From NCBI GenBank assembly GCA_902766545.1, contig CACXEC010000096.1, forward strand, positions 1-9,654: a DNA stretch of 9,654 nucleotides, in the 5' to 3' direction. Positions 1 through 5,669 of this stretch are shown here, piece after piece (within the stretch, counting starts at the first letter, position 1; every line of letters starts with the position of its first letter). The notes under the pieces were generated by a model. The model did not search any database. It saw only the letters and a program-made list of their open reading frames with translations, and was not told the origin of the DNA. The position numbers were made by a program, and so were the translations under genes. Origin of the DNA: an uncultured Erysipelotrichaceae bacterium. Its GTDB lineage: Bacteria; Bacillota_I; Bacilli_A; RF39; UBA660.

Positions 1-1
1 A

Positions 2-946
2 GTAGATAATGTAAAGACATACATAATTACATTTGATACAGATGGAGGAAGTGAAATTCCATCACAAGAAGTAAAGGAAAATGAAAAGATAAAATATCCA
101 GGAGAGCCAAAAAAAGATGGATATAAATTTAAAATGTGGGTTAATAATGAAGGTGCCATAGACTTTAGTAAACCAATTACCAAAGACATGACATTAAAAG
201 CAGAATATGAAAAAATAACGACAAGAACAACAACTGTAAAACCAACTACTACAACGACTAAGAAAGTAACAACAAAACCAGTAGATGTAGGATGTATGTA
301 TAATGGAGAGTTAACACCAGGAGTAGAATATGTATATGGAGATTATACTTATATTTATAAACAAGAACCAGAAACAGGGTATAATATGGCTCTAGAAGGA
401 GTAAGATATAAAACATTAAGTGAAGATGGTTGGTGGGCTGTATCTACAGAAAGTTTGAAGGTAATAAGAAGTATAGGAAAAAATGGGCCAACTTATGAAA
501 CATCAACAAAACCAATAACTAGTAAATTATGTAAAACAATAAATGGTAAAACAATTGTATCAATGGTAGGAATGTTTGTTGGAAGTAGAGCTACAAGTAT
601 AGATCTTTCATCATTTGATACATCAAATGTAAAAAATATGACTAGTATGTTTGAAGGAAGTGGAGTTACCACATTAAATTTAAGTTACTTTGATACATCA
701 AAAGTAACGGATATGAGTGCAATGTTTATGAGAAGTGCAGCTCAAGTATTAGATTTAAGTTCATTTGATACCTCAAATGTAACTGATATGGTTGGAATGT
801 TTTATAGTGCACAAGCTACAATTGGGTATGCGAGAACTCAAGCTGATGCAGATAGGTTTAATAATGTTGCTCATTCTTTATCTGATGGTACATCTCCTTT
901 AACAGAAATTCCTGATTCATTAGTATTTGTTGTAAAACAAGGCTAG
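2..946 (+). CDS. Repeat-rich surface protein (InlB-type repeat + BspA/DUF285 repeats), 5'-truncated by window edge
   Basis: The reading frame is open from base 2 with no start in view, so the true N-terminus and any signal peptide lie upstream. The first ATG inside the window (134) falls in the middle of a domain and is not the start. Bases 23-214 encode an InlB B-repeat (Listeria-Bacteroides repeat, Flg_new type): ITFDTDGG, then a GYKFKMW core, ending in LKAEYEK. A Thr/Lys-rich linker follows. Next is a region of about 85 residues with many Tyr and Trp, then BspA-like repeats with the FDTSNVTDM core at a strict 25-residue period (DUF285, found in bacterial surface proteins). The tail contains GYARTQADAD and ends in FVVKQG. 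There is no LPxTG or C-terminal membrane segment, so any anchor must be N-terminal. Extracellular location and an adhesin-like role are inferred from the family; the partner is unknown. Confidence 0.88.
   Translation, partial: VDNVKTYIITFDTDGGSEIPSQEVKENEKIKYPGEPKKDGYKFKMWVNNEGAIDFSKPITKDMTLKAEYEKITTRTTTVKPTTTTTKKVTTKPVDVGCMYNGELTPGVEYVYGDYTYIYKQEPETGYNMALEGVRYKTLSEDGWWAVSTESLKVIRSIGKNGPTYETSTKPITSKLCKTINGKTIVSMVGMFVGSRATSIDLSSFDTSNVKNMTSMFEGSGVTTLNLSYFDTSKVTDMSAMFMRSAAQVLDLSSFDTSNVTDMVGMFYSAQATIGYARTQADADRFNNVAHSLSDGTSPLTEIPDSLVFVVKQG
218..271 (+). repeat. Thr-rich low-complexity linker
   Basis: About 18 residues made almost only of Thr, Lys and Val, encoded by ACA/ACT/ACG-type codons. It separates the InlB-type repeat from the Tyr/Trp-rich domain. 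Such linkers usually act as extended stalks in surface proteins. The simple codon run could change length by slippage. Confidence 0.7.
557..802 (+). repeat. BspA/DUF285 tandem repeats, 75-bp (25-residue) period
   Basis: Four MF dipeptides at bases 572, 647, 722 and 797, and three FDTS(N/K)V cores at 614, 689 and 764, are all spaced exactly 75 bp apart. The consensus unit is roughly L-D-L-S-S-F-D-T-S-N-V-T-D-M-x-x-M-F. These are coding repeats of the BspA-like leucine-rich type. The nucleotide copies are diverged but share long blocks such as TTTGATACATCAAATGTA, so they could recombine. Confidence 0.85.
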
Positions 947-964
947 AATTGTCTAGTCTTTTTT
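939..964 (+). terminator. Rho-independent terminator overlapping the surface-protein stop
   Basis: AAGGCTAG (939-946) pairs with CTAGTCTT (953-960) over 8 bp with one G-U pair. The loop is AATTGT, and the U-run extends to 964. The left arm contains the TAG stop codon, so the hairpin begins inside the coding sequence. Confidence 0.8.
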
Positions 965-978
965 GATAAAAAAAATTA

Positions 979-987
979 TGTTATAAT
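979..987 (+). promoter_or_regulatory. Extended -10 promoter for the tgt operon
   Basis: TGTTATAAT is a perfect extended -10 (TG-n-TATAAT) for a sigma-A type factor. There is no good -35: the position at 17-bp spacing is only the T-run of the upstream terminator. The TG extension probably compensates. Transcription would start near 994, leaving a leader of only about 12 nt before the UUG start. Confidence 0.7.
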
Positions 988-991
988 CATT

Positions 992-1000
992 AAAGGTGAT
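992..1000 (+). promoter_or_regulatory. Ribosome binding site deciding the UUG start of tgt
   Basis: AAAGGTGAT has its AAAGG core 9 nt before TTG at 1006. An in-frame TGA at 997-999 blocks any upstream extension, and the next in-frame ATG codons lie inside conserved core sequence. UUG is therefore the only plausible start. Confidence 0.75.
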
Positions 1001-1005
1001 GCAGA

Positions 1006-2121
1006 TTGGCTATTGAATATACATTATTAAAAAAAGAGAAACATACTAGTGCGAGATTAGGTAAAATAAAAACTAATTATGGTACATATGAAACTCCGAT
1101 GTTTATGCCAGTTGGTACCCAAGCAACTGTAAAAACTTTATCGCCTGAAGAATTAAAGATGTGCGATGCGGGTATTATCTTAGCAAATACTTATCACTTA
1201 TGGCTTAGACCCGGGGAAGATGTTATTGATCATGCTGGTGGTCTCCATAAGTTTATGAATTGGGATGGACCTATCCTAACTGATAGTGGTGGTTTTCAAG
1301 TATTTAGTTTAGCTAAGCCTAAAGATATTACTGAAGAAGGAGTTAAGTTTAAAAATCAATATAATGGCGATAGTCTTTTATTAACACCAGAAAAATCCAT
1401 TGAAATTCAAAATAAGTTAGATAGTGATATTGCAATGAGTTTTGATGAATGTGTTGGTTTTCCTCATACGAGAAAGTATGTTGAAGATTCAATGGAAAGA
1501 ACTTTAAGATGGGCTAAAAGAGGGAAGGCTGTTTTTAATAATCCAAGACAAAGCTTATTTGGAATAGTTCAAGGCGGAGAATACGAAGATCTAAGAAAAA
1601 AATGTGCTGAAGAGCTCATAAAAATGGATTTTGATGGATATTCAATTGGTGGAACAGCAGTAGGTGAGCCTAAAGAAATGCAATATCAAATGGTTGAGTA
1701 TTCTTGTAAATATTTACCTGAAGATAAAGTCAGATATTTAATGGGAGTAGGAGACCCAATAGATATTATTGAAAATGTTATTAGAGGTATTGATATTTTT
1801 GATTGTGTATCTCCTACTAGATTAGCCCGTCACGGTCATGCTTTAACAAAATATGGTAAGATTAATTTAAAAAATGCTAAATATAAAGAAGATTTTACAC
1901 CAATTAGTGACGAATGTGATTGTTATGCTTGTAAAAATTATACTAAGAGTTATATCAAGCATTTAATAAATGCTGAAGAAACTTTTGGAGCAAGACTTTT
2001 ATCCATTCACAATATAAATTATCTAATTAACTTAACTAAAGAGCTTAGAGAAGCTATAAAAAATGATAATATTTTAGAATATAGAGAGGAATTTATTAGG
2101 AATTATTATGGAAAAAAATAA
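1006..2121 (+). CDS. tgt: Queuine/preQ1 tRNA-ribosyltransferase (tRNA-guanine transglycosylase)
   Basis: Exchanges the guanine at wobble position 34 of GUN-anticodon tRNAs (Asp, Asn, His, Tyr) for a queuosine precursor base, in the cytoplasm. The 371 residues match the full family length. Visible motifs are FMPVGT (33-38), NTYHLWLRPG (61-70), TDSGGFQ with catalytic-site Asp93, SFDEC with base-binding Asp147, GIVQGG (186-191), the FDCV nucleophile Asp266 followed by PTRLARHG, and a zinc site of Cys304, Cys306, Cys309 and His335. The substrate loop reads GGTAVGE where most bacterial enzymes have GGLAVGE. The start is UUG. It is first in a four-gene unit and overlaps the next gene by 14 bp. No queuosine synthesis genes (queA, queC-F) are in the window, so the source of the precursor, synthesis or salvage, cannot be told. 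Confidence 0.97.
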   Translation: MAIEYTLLKKEKHTSARLGKIKTNYGTYETPMFMPVGTQATVKTLSPEELKMCDAGIILANTYHLWLRPGEDVIDHAGGLHKFMNWDGPILTDSGGFQVFSLAKPKDITEEGVKFKNQYNGDSLLLTPEKSIEIQNKLDSDIAMSFDECVGFPHTRKYVEDSMERTLRWAKRGKAVFNNPRQSLFGIVQGGEYEDLRKKCAEELIKMDFDGYSIGGTAVGEPKEMQYQMVEYSCKYLPEDKVRYLMGVGDPIDIIENVIRGIDIFDCVSPTRLARHGHALTKYGKINLKNAKYKEDFTPISDECDCYACKNYTKSYIKHLINAEETFGARLLSIHNINYLINLTKELREAIKNDNILEYREEFIRNYYGKK

Positions 2122-2407
2122 ATCTAATGTATTGTATATTATTATTTTTATTATTATTTTAGTTGTTGTTTCAGCATTTTTTAAAAATTTAAAAGCGCAT
2201 CAGAAAAAAGAATATTTAGTTGTAAATAATCGGATTTTAGAAGCAGCAAAAAAATGCTTTTTAGAAGAAAAATGTGAAGGTGAAATTCTTTTAAAAGATT
2301 TATATGAAAGAAAATATTTAAATGTTCAAGTTAATCCAATTACTAAAGAAAACATGGATGAAAATATTTGTATTAAATATGATAATAATGAAGCTAAATT
2401 TTGTTAA
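2108..2407 (+). CDS. Small single-pass membrane protein with four cysteines, unknown function
   Basis: A 99-residue protein whose ATG lies inside the tgt end (14-bp overlap), with a weak TAGGA site 6 nt upstream. Residues about 8-25 are a very hydrophobic Ile/Val-rich membrane segment. The rest is a polar domain of about 70 residues with Cys50, Cys56, Cys88 and a C-terminal Cys99. It sits where yajC often follows tgt, but I see no YajC-like sequence. The pattern AAKKCFLEE, a LxDLYERKYL stretch, then NPITKEN and a terminal Cys vaguely recalls the C-terminal parts of pseudopilin-like proteins in related bacteria, but there is no prepilin GFTLxE motif. Basic residues flank both sides of the membrane segment, more on the C-terminal side, so topology is unclear. 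Co-transcription with two thiol-redox genes makes the cysteines notable, but no function can be assigned. Confidence 0.8.
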   Translation: MEKNKSNVLYIIIFIIILVVVSAFFKNLKAHQKKEYLVVNNRILEAAKKCFLEEKCEGEILLKDLYERKYLNVQVNPITKENMDENICIKYDNNEAKFC

Positions 2408-2410
2408 AAG

Positions 2411-2416
2411 AAAGGA
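2411..2416 (+). promoter_or_regulatory. Ribosome binding site deciding the peroxidase start
   Basis: AAAGGA lies 8 nt before ATG at 2425. A longer reading from TTG at 2401 would run through this site and overlap the upstream stop, so the ATG is preferred. Confidence 0.75.
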
Positions 2417-2424
2417 TATTATTT

Positions 2425-2970
2425 ATGATTTATGATATAGAGTTAAATAAACGTAATGATGAAATTGTTAAAATGGGTATTTATAAGGGGAAAGTTTTAC
2501 TTATAGTTAATACTGCAACTGGATGTGGTTTTACTCCTCAGTATGAAGGTTTAGAAAACTTGTATAAAAAATACCACAATAATGGTTTAGAAATACTAGA
2601 TTTTCCTTGTGATCAGTTTGGGCATCAAGCTCCTGGAACTGACGATGAAATACATGATTTTTGCATAAGTAATTATCAAACTAGTTTTGATCAGTTTAAA
2701 AAAACTCTAGTAAATGGTGATAATGCTCATCCCTTATTTAAATATTTGGTTGATAATTCTCCTGAGGAAATTACAAAGGGAATGAAAAATAAAATGGCTA
2801 TGAAAGCTATTGAAAAGATTAGTTCAACTTATAAAAAGAAAAATGATATTAGATGGAATTTTACTAAATTTTTAATAGATAAAGAAGGAAATATTGTAAA
2901 AAGATTTGCTCCAACAGAACTTCCTTCTGATATGGAAAAAGATGTTATAAATCTTTTGGAGAGTAATTAA
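2425..2970 (+). CDS. gpx: Glutathione peroxidase-family, probably thioredoxin-dependent 2-Cys peroxidase
   Basis: Reduces hydrogen peroxide and organic hydroperoxides in the cytoplasm. The 181 residues show the GPX signatures: NTATGCGFTPQY with peroxidatic Cys34 (Cys, not selenocysteine), LDFPCDQFGHQ with Gln68, and WNFTKFL with Trp144 and Asn145, completing the catalytic tetrad. Cys80 in DEIHDFC aligns with the resolving cysteine of yeast Gpx3 and bacterial 2-Cys GPX enzymes. This favours thioredoxin rather than glutathione as the reductant. The usual FPxFxK after that helix is FDQFKK here, a mild divergence. The start at 2425 is chosen from the ribosome binding site. The gene follows the small membrane protein by 17 bp, and its TAA overlaps the reductase ATG by one base (TAATG), so the two are translationally linked. 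Which reductant is used is an inference. Confidence 0.93.
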   Translation: MIYDIELNKRNDEIVKMGIYKGKVLLIVNTATGCGFTPQYEGLENLYKKYHNNGLEILDFPCDQFGHQAPGTDDEIHDFCISNYQTSFDQFKKTLVNGDNAHPLFKYLVDNSPEEITKGMKNKMAMKAIEKISSTYKKKNDIRWNFTKFLIDKEGNIVKRFAPTELPSDMEKDVINLLESN

Positions 2971-3845
2971 TGTACGATATTATTATAATTGGAGCAGGAC
3001 CTGCGGGACTTACAGCAGCAATATATGCTTTAAGAGCTAATAAAAGAGTATTAGTTTTAGAAGCTAAATCTTATGGTGGACAAATAATTAACGCTCATAA
3101 AATAGATAACTATCCAGGTATGATGCATGTTTCTGGGTTTGAATATGCAACTGCTATCTATAATCAAGCTAAAGAGCTAGGTGCTGAGATTAAATTTGAA
3201 GTAGTAACAAGTATTACTAAGGAAAAGCAAGTTACTACTAACAAAAGTACTTATCAAGCTAGAGCTATTATTATAGCTACAGGAGCAGAAAATAAAAAAT
3301 TGAATTTACCAAATGAAAAAGAATTAATTGGTAAGGGAGTATCTTACTGTGCTACTTGTGATGGTAACTTTTTTAAAGATAAAATAGTAGCTATAAATGG
3401 AAGTGAATTTCATGCGTTATCAGATGCGTTATATTTATCTCTTATAGCCAAAAAAGTATACTTAATAAGTAATACAGATGATTTTTCTAAAGATGAGAGA
3501 TTATTTAATGAACTTAAAGAAAAAAATGTGGATTTTAAACTAAATAAATCTATTAAGAAGATTAATGGTAATGAATATTTAGAAAGTATTACTTTAAATG
3601 ATGATGAAGAACTTAATGTTGATGGTTTATTTATAGCCGTTGGTCAAAGCCCTAAAAATGATATTTTTTCTAATTGTGTAGATATATCTAAAGATGGATA
3701 TATATTATCTAAAGATGGAGTTCATACAAGTACTCAGGGTATATATGTTGCTGGGGATGCTAGAGAAAAAGAACTAAGACAATTAACTACTGCGGTAGCA
3801 GATGGTTCTATTGCTGCTGTAATGGCAATTAAAGAAATGAAATAA
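2970..3845 (+). CDS. trxB: Thioredoxin reductase-like FAD disulfide reductase lacking NADPH-binding motifs
   Basis: Low-molecular-weight thioredoxin reductase fold, 291 residues (family about 310). The FAD domain is intact: GAGPAG at 8-13, GGQII at 36-40, ATG at 103-105, the AGD motif at 261-263 and RQLTTAVADG near 270-279. The redox centre is CATC (Cys127, Cys130). The pyridine-nucleotide domain is not standard. Where TrxB has GGGNTA or GGGDSA this protein has GSEFHA (144-149), and where TrxB has the HRRDxFR basic motif it has SNTDDFS (167-173). The flanking ALYL and the alignment length are normal. Loss of both signatures is typical of the pyridine-nucleotide-independent FFTR/DTR-type thioredoxin reductases, so ferredoxin or another donor is possible. 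GGAGAG lies 6 nt before the start, which overlaps the peroxidase stop by one base. It probably recycles a thioredoxin that feeds the peroxidase. The fold assignment is firm; the donor is not known. Confidence 0.9.
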   Translation: MYDIIIIGAGPAGLTAAIYALRANKRVLVLEAKSYGGQIINAHKIDNYPGMMHVSGFEYATAIYNQAKELGAEIKFEVVTSITKEKQVTTNKSTYQARAIIIATGAENKKLNLPNEKELIGKGVSYCATCDGNFFKDKIVAINGSEFHALSDALYLSLIAKKVYLISNTDDFSKDERLFNELKEKNVDFKLNKSIKKINGNEYLESITLNDDEELNVDGLFIAVGQSPKNDIFSNCVDISKDGYILSKDGVHTSTQGIYVAGDAREKELRQLTTAVADGSIAAVMAIKEMK

Positions 3846-3872
3846 AACAAAGCTTGATTGAGTTTTGTTTTT
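3844..3872 (+). terminator. Rho-independent terminator of the tgt-trxB operon
   Basis: AAAACAAAGC (3844-3853) pairs with GTTTTGTTTT (3862-3871) over 10 bp with one G-U pair and the loop TTGATTGA. The T-run continues to 3872. It begins on the stop codon of the reductase gene. Confidence 0.8.
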
Positions 3873-3882
3873 ATTATATAAT
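3854..3882 (+). promoter_or_regulatory. Sigma-A promoter of the secreted-protein gene, -35 inside the terminator loop
   Basis: -35 TTGATT (3854-3859), a 17-bp spacer, and a consensus -10 TATAAT (3877-3882). The -35 hexamer is the first six bases of the loop of the preceding terminator. Transcription would start near 3889, giving a leader of about 18 nt. The ribosome binding site before the ATG at 3907 is poor (AGAAAG, distant). Confidence 0.72.
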
Positions 3883-3906
3883 GATATAAGAAAGTAGAAT
3901 GATATT

Positions 3907-5577
3907 ATGAGTAATAAAACTTTTTATACGATAATTATCTCTATTATTGCAGTAACTATTATCACTGTAGGTATTACTTATTCTTATTTTACCGCAAGAC
4001 TTACCGGTGCTGAATCTACAAGTACAATAAGTGTAACATCTGGATATTTAGAAATTAATTATACAGAGGGAAATGAAAATGTTACTGTTACTAATATATA
4101 TCCAAGAGAAACAGAATGGCTTACTAAGACGTTTACTTTAACGGGTAATAATACAACTAATGGTGAAATGACTTATGAAGTTGGATTAAATATTCTAACT
4201 AATAATTTTCCTAATGGGTATTTAACATATGATTTAAAAGTTTTAGATAGTACTAAAGGAACTCCTATAGCACAAAAAACAGGTGTACCAATTAATGGAG
4301 TAGGAGTTTTAAAGTTTGGAACAGGGACGTTTTTAACTGGAGAAAATCAAATCCATTCATATGAATTAAAGATCTATTTTAAAGATACAGGACTTGATCA
4401 AAATGCCGGTCAAGGGAAAGTATTAAATGCGAAGATAACTGTTGCCGAAGAATTTAATAATCCAACTTGGGATATGCCTAATAGTGGAACTCTTCTTGCG
4501 GGAATAAAATCAAATCGTCCTAATGCAGTAGCCCCACTAACCACACCAGGAGTACAACTATCTACTGCTGATGAAGCAGTATTAGCAAGTACAGAAGATG
4601 ATTATGGAACAAGTTATTACTATAGAGGAGCTGTAGAAGACAATTATGTTTTATTTGCTAATATGTGCTGGCGAATAGTAAGGATTGATGGAAGAAGTAA
4701 TATTAAACTAGTATTATTTAATGTTAATCCAAATAATGTTTCAAATCCTTGTGAAGAAAGTCAAAATGGTGCTGGCATGGCATTTGCTAGAGGGTATGAT
4801 ACTACGTCTAATGGATTAGAGGGAAAGACAACATTTAATTCCACTGCTAAAAACGCTAATGTTGGATTTATGTATGGAGACACTGTTGAAGATAATACAG
4901 GAATGACAAATACAGCAGCATATGATCAAGAACATGAGAATAAATACGCAAGTAAAATTTTAACAGCATTAAATAAGTGGTATCCTAAATTTTTGGGAAG
5001 TGAAGCTAATACTGATTATACTAGCTATTTAGCAGATGTGGTATGGTGTGCTGATAAAAGTTTAGCGACTAAGAGTTCTAGTTTTAATAGTAATTATACT
5101 AATTTGGGTTATGGTTCTGATAAGACATATTATGGTGCTCCAGACAGACTAAGGGTTACTACAACTTCGACTCCAAGTTTAATTTGTCCTGATGCATCTG
5201 GAACGGATAAGAATCTTTCAAGATTTACAACTACTAATAGTTTAGAGGGAAATAAAAAGCTGACATATCCGATTGGACTTTTAACTGCCGATGAAGTTAC
5301 CTTTGCCGGAGCGAGAATGGCATATTCGAATCAATCTTTTTATTTATACGCTAATACTAATGAAGGTCTTCCAACTGGTTCATATTCATGGTGGCTATTA
5401 AGCCCATATGCTTTTAATGGTAGTAAATCTATGGTATCTATGGTCTTAGTTCATGGAATATTAGATGGTCATGCAGTAAATGCTGTTTATGGTCTTAGAC
5501 CAGCTATAGCGATTAAACCAACAATTACTATATCTAGTGGTGATGGAAATAGAAATACTCCATTTGTAATTGATTAA
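3907..5577 (+). CDS. Secreted protein: SipW-type (TasA/camelysin-like) signal plus DUF6273-like C-terminal domain
   Basis: 556 residues; the ATG has an in-frame TAG four codons upstream. Residues 1-35 form a long signal: a short basic start, a hydrophobic Ile/Val/Thr core, then GITYSYFTA and an acidic/small-residue stretch, as in SipW-dependent proteins (TasA, CalY). Residues about 36-185 look like a Thr/Asn-rich beta-sandwich (TSGYLEI, FTLTGNN, YELKIYFKD), similar in style to the TasA family. A linker leads to a C-terminal region of about 330 residues with YYYRGAVEDNYVLFANMCWRI near 237-257, YPIGLLTADEV (454-464), SWWLLSPY (494-501) and YGLRPAIAI (528-536). The W-W-L-x-S-P ... G-L-R-P-A-I pattern is the hallmark of DUF6273-type surface domains. 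Four cysteines (254, 282, 381, 427) could form disulfides. There is no C-terminal anchor. It has its own promoter and terminator, with no sipW or tasA nearby. Ligand and role are unknown. Confidence 0.85.
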   Translation: MSNKTFYTIIISIIAVTIITVGITYSYFTARLTGAESTSTISVTSGYLEINYTEGNENVTVTNIYPRETEWLTKTFTLTGNNTTNGEMTYEVGLNILTNNFPNGYLTYDLKVLDSTKGTPIAQKTGVPINGVGVLKFGTGTFLTGENQIHSYELKIYFKDTGLDQNAGQGKVLNAKITVAEEFNNPTWDMPNSGTLLAGIKSNRPNAVAPLTTPGVQLSTADEAVLASTEDDYGTSYYYRGAVEDNYVLFANMCWRIVRIDGRSNIKLVLFNVNPNNVSNPCEESQNGAGMAFARGYDTTSNGLEGKTTFNSTAKNANVGFMYGDTVEDNTGMTNTAAYDQEHENKYASKILTALNKWYPKFLGSEANTDYTSYLADVVWCADKSLATKSSSFNSNYTNLGYGSDKTYYGAPDRLRVTTTSTPSLICPDASGTDKNLSRFTTTNSLEGNKKLTYPIGLLTADEVTFAGARMAYSNQSFYLYANTNEGLPTGSYSWWLLSPYAFNGSKSMVSMVLVHGILDGHAVNAVYGLRPAIAIKPTITISSGDGNRNTPFVID

Positions 5578-5587
5578 TGGTAAATTT

Positions 5588-5612
5588 AAATAGGATAATA
5601 TCCTATTTTTTT
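5588..5612 (+). terminator. Rho-independent terminator after the secreted-protein gene
   Basis: AAATAGGAT (5588-5596) and ATCCTATTT (5600-5608) are a perfect 9-bp inverted repeat with a 3-nt loop; in practice the innermost pair opens to a larger loop. T-run 5606-5612. Confidence 0.82.
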
Positions 5613-5639
5613 CATATTAAGTAAAATATATGATATAAT
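5611..5639 (+). promoter_or_regulatory. Sigma-A promoter of the ABC exporter operon (extended -10)
   Basis: -35-like TTCATA (5611-5616), a 17-bp spacer, and -10 TATAAT (5634-5639) preceded by TG at the extended position (TGATATAAT). Transcription would start near 5646 and leave about 24 nt before the ATG. That is too short for a leader-peptide attenuator like the one upstream of bmrCD in Bacillus subtilis. Confidence 0.7.
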
Positions 5640-5669
5640 TCATAGTGCAGATTAGAAATGAGTGATTAG

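Noticed and set aside
557..802. CRISPR-like periodic repeat
   Set aside because: The 75-bp period is in frame, codes for DUF285 units, and has no unique spacers between short identical repeats.
1000..1007. TGCAGATT shared by the tgt leader (1000-1007) and the ABC leader (5646-5653)
   Set aside because: It is an 8-mer at different distances from the two -10 boxes, which is expected by chance; there is no symmetry suggesting an operator.
999..1016. ATG at 999 as the tgt start
   Set aside because: It is in another frame and meets TGA after five codons. The UUG at 1006 gives the conserved N-terminus.
2108..2407. YajC (Sec accessory) because of its place after tgt
   Set aside because: It has one membrane helix, but the flanking sequence and cysteine-rich domain do not resemble YajC.
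2401..2424. N-terminal extension of the peroxidase from TTG at 2401
   Set aside because: It would run through the AAAGGA ribosome site and overlap the upstream stop. The added residues are not family-like.
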